DNA of 64,000 bases from Bdellovibrio sp. SKB1291214 (GTDB taxonomy: Bacteria > Bdellovibrionota > Bdellovibrionia > Bdellovibrionales > Bdellovibrionaceae), in contig NZ_CP106855.1 of the NCBI RefSeq assembly GCF_002209355.2, forward strand, positions 2,046,001-2,110,000. The letters are read 5' to 3'. Made by a program: the position numbers and the translations under genes. Shown one piece after another: positions 59,942 through 64,000 of the stretch (the stretch's first letter is position 1; each line of letters starts with the position of its first letter). Below the pieces are notes generated by a model, which had not been told where the DNA came from, searched no databases, and saw only the letters and a list, made by a program, of their open reading frames with translations.

Positions 59942-61375
59942 CTATTCAGAAGTGGCAAGTTCTGTCTTTTCGTAATTGCACAGACTGCAAGACAGCAAAT
60001 AGTGACCGTGTTCATTGGTGCTGATTTGTAAGTAGGACTTCTGGCAAGAAGGGCAGTGTTCTGAATCAAACATCATGCATTCCGGAGCATTGACCAACTC
60101 AAACAAATCTTGCTCTGCGTGCTCAAAGCCTTTTAAGAAAAGCTTTCCAAGTTTTTCGATTTCAAAGCCATCTGTCTCCAAAATTTTTGCCACGGTGGAA
60201 TCAAGAATGATTTGTTCTGGCCGCGCCAGAGACGCCAAGCGAGTCGATAAGCGCAGTGGAATTCCGATCGCCGTATAGGATCGAAAGTATTTTTGATCAC
60301 CGTAAAATCCCACGTTCGCTTCACCAGCCGAGATACCAATGCGTACTTGCATTTTTTTACGCCAGTTGAATTGATAGAATTCAGAATCCAGCAACAAGGC
60401 CTGGCGAACATCTAAAGCTGCCAGGCAAGTTTTTTGGATGAAATCATCAGCATGATCGGAATCGTTTGAAAACGCCAAAATTCCATCACCCTGAAACTTA
60501 TCGATGGTCAGATCGTATTTTAAAAATATCGAAAGAACCGTATCCATGAAGCGCGCAAGCACGTTGTCAACTTTGCGATAGTCTAAGCGTAATACGTGTT
60601 GATCCGAATCGACGATGTCGATCATGACGGCACAAATCTTTAACTGACGAATGCTTTTTTCATGGTCCATATGACCGTCATAAATTGCCTGGGCTGTTCG
60701 TGGGCTAAATTGGGTTTTCAGAGAGTTTAAACGTACAGCCTCTGCAGTTTTTCTTTTGATGATATTATCGCGATTTACTATTTCGGTTTTTAAGGCCATA
60801 CGGCTGTGTATTTCACGCAGTCGCATTCTTTCATGGAAAAAGCGTATCAAATAGCAAATCAGAATAGTTCCAGTGATAAAAAAGGTATTAATCAAAATAC
60901 CCAGCCAGTCCTTCGTGGAATGCGCTCCGTAAATGACGATGGCATAATAAGGAATAAATATGAGGCCCGCAGTCAGCAGAAAAAAAGGAAGGGTGAAGGG
61001 CAGAAACGACAGGCCCCCCAATGCGACCAGATTTAAACCTGCGTAATAAGTTGTCGTGACTTCAGGCAACAGACCAATCATCACATTGATTGGTAAAGCC
61101 ACCAGGCCACCAAAAATGGCAGCAACCCATTGTGCAGATTCAGCCGATCGTTCGTGATCTAGAATTTTTTTAGCAATTATACAGACAGGGATGATGGTTA
61201 ATCGCAGTGCTAAAAACTCCCACTTTAATGCAGGAGCATAGATGCAGTCGGCAAGCCAGAAAACCAAATAGAGCGGTATGGCCATCCAGTTAGAGATGAC
61301 CTTGAATACCGCACTAATTTCCGCATTCACCTCAAACTCGCGCATCTGCGAGGAGGTGATCACTGTATCAAACAC
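59942..61375 (-). CDS. Membrane-bound class III adenylate/guanylate cyclase with zinc-ribbon tail
   Basis: GTG 61375 follows aagga, 8 nt after the upstream gene. About six membrane helices (28-190) precede a class III cyclase catalytic domain: CAVMIDIVDSDQH (metal Asp), DKFQGDGILAFSND, RIGISAGEANVGFYG. The tail has two CxxC pairs (EHCPSCQ, LSCSLCNYE), a zinc ribbon. Substrate choice (ATP or GTP) is not decided from the residues seen. It is co-transcribed with the PilZ-type methyltransferase upstream. The N-terminal membrane domain may sense a ligand or anchor the enzyme. Confidence 0.85.
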   Translation of the reverse strand: MFDTVITSSQMREFEVNAEISAVFKVISNWMAIPLYLVFWLADCIYAPALKWEFLALRLTIIPVCIIAKKILDHERSAESAQWVAAIFGGLVALPINVMIGLLPEVTTTYYAGLNLVALGGLSFLPFTLPFFLLTAGLIFIPYYAIVIYGAHSTKDWLGILINTFFITGTILICYLIRFFHERMRLREIHSRMALKTEIVNRDNIIKRKTAEAVRLNSLKTQFSPRTAQAIYDGHMDHEKSIRQLKICAVMIDIVDSDQHVLRLDYRKVDNVLARFMDTVLSIFLKYDLTIDKFQGDGILAFSNDSDHADDFIQKTCLAALDVRQALLLDSEFYQFNWRKKMQVRIGISAGEANVGFYGDQKYFRSYTAIGIPLRLSTRLASLARPEQIILDSTVAKILETDGFEIEKLGKLFLKGFEHAEQDLFELVNAPECMMFDSEHCPSCQKSYLQISTNEHGHYLLSCSLCNYEKTELATSE

Positions 61376-61383
61376 TCAAGTCC

Positions 61384-62850
61384 TTATTTTTTAATAACGA
61401 CGAACAGATTTACGCCCAGCGGTTCTTTCTCGATCCAGATTTGTGATCCAATACCGTCAAAGATACGCAGAAGGTCTTCTTCTGATCTATAAATTAAATG
61501 CCAGTCTAGTACCAGTTCCATAAAAGGCACACAAGGGTTTGTTTTGCTGAAATTTCCAATGATGACATGTCCCCCAGGTTTAACTGCGGCCACCATTTGT
61601 TTTGCAGCCAATTGGGCAATTTGCTCTGTAAAATAGTCAAATAACCCAGCCGAGTATATGAGGTCATAGCCTTGATCTGGGCAGCCACCCGCAATCAAAT
61701 TCTTAATAGCCATGTTATTGAAATGGAAGTTGTAACCGGAATTCGTGGAACGCTCGATGGAGAGCAACTGGCGTTGAGCATGCTTTAAAGACTCTTCGTC
61801 TTGATCCAAACAAGTGAATTCCAAAGGGCGACCGTGGAATTCAGTTTTGCTTTGTAAGAAAATCTGCTGTTCCATCGCGGGACCGCTAGCGATGGACAAG
61901 ATTTTCATTGTTTGAGTAGCGGGGGCTTCACGGACGATATCGCTGATTTTTTCAACCAGATATGTACCGCGATTTTTTACGGCCGCCCCCGCAGGTTCGT
62001 CGATGAAATATTTGTGCATGCATTGATCAAACAATGTTTTTCCGACCAATTCATTGCGATAGAGGTGATTCATCATTTCATAATCACCAGCGTAACCACG
62101 AGGTTTGTAGTAGGCTCTTGCGGCAAACGGGGCCCCATATACGTAGTCACCGATTTGCTCTCGCATAAACTTTGTAACCCACTTGAGTTGGCTGTCAGAA
62201 AGACCCGCCAGCAAAGCAGGAATTTTTGAATAAGCATAGGGCAGGGCCTGCCCCAGGTATTTCGCTAGGTTTTCCGCGATTGTTTGACGATACTCTTGAG
62301 CTTCTTTAAGACTGTCTTTAGGAGTGTTAGCCTCTAACGCATCCACTTGGGCCTTCATTTTTCCCAGCCAGTCTCTCATTTCATAAACAATACTTTTAAG
62401 CTCTGCAGGAAGCTCGGCTAACGCCATGGCATATTCAGTTTGGTTTTGAATAATGGTGGTCGTCGCTTGTAGCGTCTGAATTTTTTGAATCTGGATGGGT
62501 TCACCGACCACTTCGAAAACCGTCAGGAGTTTTTGCTGGCCGCTATCGCTATCGAACGTTTCATCATCAATCCAACGAAGCTTGATATCTTGAGATTTAA
62601 ATCCGTTAAAAGATAATGTGGCGACAGGAGTATTGTGCACACCAAAAGCAGAACGAAATGCAAAACCGTTAGCTTCTGGCATAAGAACAGAACAGCCAAA
62701 TGGATTGACGTTTAAAACATCGCACTCAAAATCATTGAATACCATTTTACAGGTGTTTGATTCAAAAGATGTTCTGTCTTGGCGAATTGCGGACTTGCGT
62801 TTTTCTGGAGCGACAGTGAAAAGCTCTTGCTTCAAAGCATCGGTGCTCAT
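61384..62850 (-). CDS. SAM-dependent methyltransferase with N-terminal PilZ-like domain
   Basis: 488 residues. The first about 110 resemble a PilZ domain: an Arg-rich lead (KRKSAIRQDR) then CDVLNVNPFGCSVLM, in the position of the (D/N)xSxxG motif. The middle part is helical (YEMRDWLGKMKAQVDALE). The C-terminal class I methyltransferase has ILSIASGPAMEQQIF, FTCLDQDEESLKHAQ and YDLIYSAGLFDYFTE. The segment KPRGYAGDYEMMNHLYRNELVGKTLFDQCMHKYF is typical of the group annotated as 3-hydroxypalmitate methyl ester (PhcB-like) synthesis enzymes. The domain mix suggests control by c-di-GMP. Eight nt separate it from the cyclase. Confidence 0.78.
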   Translation of the reverse strand: MSTDALKQELFTVAPEKRKSAIRQDRTSFESNTCKMVFNDFECDVLNVNPFGCSVLMPEANGFAFRSAFGVHNTPVATLSFNGFKSQDIKLRWIDDETFDSDSGQQKLLTVFEVVGEPIQIQKIQTLQATTTIIQNQTEYAMALAELPAELKSIVYEMRDWLGKMKAQVDALEANTPKDSLKEAQEYRQTIAENLAKYLGQALPYAYSKIPALLAGLSDSQLKWVTKFMREQIGDYVYGAPFAARAYYKPRGYAGDYEMMNHLYRNELVGKTLFDQCMHKYFIDEPAGAAVKNRGTYLVEKISDIVREAPATQTMKILSIASGPAMEQQIFLQSKTEFHGRPLEFTCLDQDEESLKHAQRQLLSIERSTNSGYNFHFNNMAIKNLIAGGCPDQGYDLIYSAGLFDYFTEQIAQLAAKQMVAAVKPGGHVIIGNFSKTNPCVPFMELVLDWHLIYRSEEDLLRIFDGIGSQIWIEKEPLGVNLFVVIKK

Positions 62851-63006
62851 TAATCCCTCTTTTGTTTAGTTAAGTGGGGTTATTGGACCAAAATCCAGGT
62901 GTGGAATGAAACAAAAATGAGTTTTCTCGTATAAACCTAGACCTGTGTATAGTTTATTACAGAATTTTCCTTACGAAAGTTCGAAGAAAGTCGCTACTCC
63001 ATGGAG

Positions 63007-63696
63007 TCAATGTCGCGGAAACCAACACTGCGGACGAGGAGCTGCAATGGCACTTGCGACGAAAGTGTCCAACCGACATTGAGGACTGCCATATTCTAGT
63101 AAGACTGATTTTACTTTTTCAGGATCCTTATTGCTTAGGTGAGGTTCGGCAGTTTCATAGGGAAGAACTTGCCACTGAAGTTTGGCGACAATGATCCCTG
63201 CGATAAGCGCACGACGACATATTGCAAATTCAGTCTGCGAGGAACATATTTTCCGGATATCTGATTCATAATTTTGAGGAAGCGTAACTTTTTGTTCCGC
63301 AATCGTAGGAGCCAATTTATTAAAACAAGATTGAACGGAGTAATAATCAGCTGCACCTTCACCAGTGACCCAGGGAGCGGCACCCACAGCTGGGAAGTAG
63401 GGCTTTTCACCTAGATGATGTCCGATTTCATGGCACACCATCAATGTGAAGCTATCGACGGTCGTTGTTCGTTCGTGCGCAAGTCCACCGTAAATCACAA
63501 CAAGCTTGCTTTCATCAAAGCGCATCGCCTGAGCGTTCACGGTTTCGTTATCCCAACTACCTTGGATCTCGATATCGGGATAATTTTTTTGAATGATGTT
63601 AAGCAATGTCGAAAAGGCAGACTCGCTCATCGAGGCCTCAGCCGTTTGCATGAAGAAAGACGATGTCATAAATAACAGACTTAAAAGTATCTTCAT
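63007..63696 (-). CDS. Secreted metalloprotease-like protein
   Basis: Signal peptide about 1-21 (QTAEA-S). The zinc motif is VCHEIGHHLGEKP (HExxH, about residues 88-92) with a downstream EGAADYYSVQSCF that could provide the third ligand Glu or Asp, as in gluzincin-like folds. Cys in QSCFN, RKICSS, AICRRA and SPQCRLD plus RPQCW suggest disulfides and a rigid secreted domain. All catalytic residues are present, so activity is likely, unlike the HtpX-like protein in this window. An in-house family, no subfamily named. Confidence 0.8.
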   Translation of the reverse strand: MKILLSLLFMTSSFFMQTAEASMSESAFSTLLNIIQKNYPDIEIQGSWDNETVNAQAMRFDESKLVVIYGGLAHERTTTVDSFTLMVCHEIGHHLGEKPYFPAVGAAPWVTGEGAADYYSVQSCFNKLAPTIAEQKVTLPQNYESDIRKICSSQTEFAICRRALIAGIIVAKLQWQVLPYETAEPHLSNKDPEKVKSVLLEYGSPQCRLDTFVASAIAAPRPQCWFPRH

Positions 63697-63905
63697 GGGA
63701 CCTCCTGAAACAAAAGACCACTATAGGGTGAACCATGCTGCTGTGAAACCCCAGGAAGATTTTTTGAAATTTTTCCGAGTCCCTGTCTATGGAATGACCA
63801 ACAATTTTCGGCACCTTTGACAATCCTAACAAATGAAAATCAGCGGATTTCGAGGGGTTAAAGCGGATTTTAACCGGTCCACCCTTTGCACTAAACCGCC
63901 GAGTT

Positions 63906-64000
63906 ATGAAAAATACAGTTCAATTCCTATTGTACGTGATGCTGATTTTGATGGTCCCCGGCCGCATGGCTTTCGCCGTGGAAGGGGATCAACCTGATTC
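63906..64000 (+). CDS. Exported protein, N-terminal fragment, cut by window edge
   Basis: ATG 63906 opens a frame that runs off the right edge. The first residues (MKNTVQFLLYVMLILMVPG) are a clear Sec signal peptide, cleaved after FAV or nearby, followed by EGDQPD. Nothing beyond the signal peptide is visible, so the function cannot be assigned. Confidence 0.65.
   Translation, partial: MKNTVQFLLYVMLILMVPGRMAFAVEGDQPD

Noticed and set aside
1-64000. Searched for CRISPR arrays, rRNA genes, complete insertion sequences and integron attC sites.
   Set aside because: No regularly spaced repeats, no rRNA signature, no transposase with terminal repeats, and the hairpins near 19.5 kb lack integron core sites.

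Overview
The window looks like a chromosomal segment of a predatory or environmental member of the Bdellovibrio group. This is inferred from gene content, not from a 16S marker: many secreted or lipid-anchored beta-propeller proteins, several chemoreceptors, a complete Bat (Bacteroides aerotolerance-type) operon, a mitochondrial-type aconitase, SpoVG and a DUF1844 protein. Coding is dense on both strands, with many 4-bp start/stop overlaps and clear Shine-Dalgarno sites. The genus is not proven.

Region 1 (1-9.5 kb): the tail of a secreted protein; a two-response-regulator plus HPt operon; a secreted PLL-like beta-propeller; an NHL-repeat lipoprotein; an orphan ParA with a small partner; a chemoreceptor; and a 650-bp gap holding a decayed copy of the end of a gene found at 15.7 kb. 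Region 2 (9.5-15.7 kb): one tightly packed operon, RsbR-RsbS-RsbT, then an ATPase/PP2C phosphatase fusion, then two hybrid histidine kinases. It reads as a stressosome whose output runs into phosphorelay proteins and not into a visible sigma factor. Region 3 (15.7-18.8 kb): a secreted protein, a CueR-like regulator divergent from an HMA-MauE membrane protein with two identical inverted operators, a membrane-anchored Mrr-like nuclease and a SnoaL-like protein.

Region 4 (about 19.1-33.9 kb) is an accessory island. Its left edge is a scar: an SDR gene has lost its front half and is fused in frame to a SIR2-like fragment, followed by a GC-rich hairpin cluster and an 18-nt copy of the tRNA-Gln 3' end. 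Its right edge is a decapitated serine-recombinase gene that runs into a tRNA-Gln gene. Inside are a recombinase-like protein without a catalytic domain, a one-helix membrane protein, a DUF4238-like protein, and a copper (possibly silver) resistance block: DUF305 protein, His-rich periplasmic proteins, TolC-type channel, HME-RND pump, CsoR-type repressor, two Cu(I) P1B ATPases and a small ferredoxin-like protein. Two CsoR-type palindromes sit between the divergent transcription units.

Region 5 (34-48.5 kb): spoVG, a tandem universal stress protein, a second chemoreceptor, a DegP/HtrA protease, DUF1844, an HtpX-like protein that has lost its catalytic glutamate, and the moxR-DUF58-hyp-batA-batB-batC-batD operon. 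Region 6 (48.5-64 kb): a 2063-residue lipoprotein with Ig-like modules, a Calx-beta domain and 14 RCC1-like repeats; small secreted proteins; a CobB sirtuin; aconitase; an adenylate cyclase paired with a PilZ-type methyltransferase; a secreted HEIGHH metalloprotease-like protein; and the start of another exported protein.

No CRISPR array, rRNA or complete insertion sequence was seen. The best candidates for undescribed biology are the stressosome/phosphorelay operon, the HtpX-like pseudoprotease, the recombinase-like/membrane/DUF4238 cassette beside the island scar, and the cyclase plus PilZ-methyltransferase pair.
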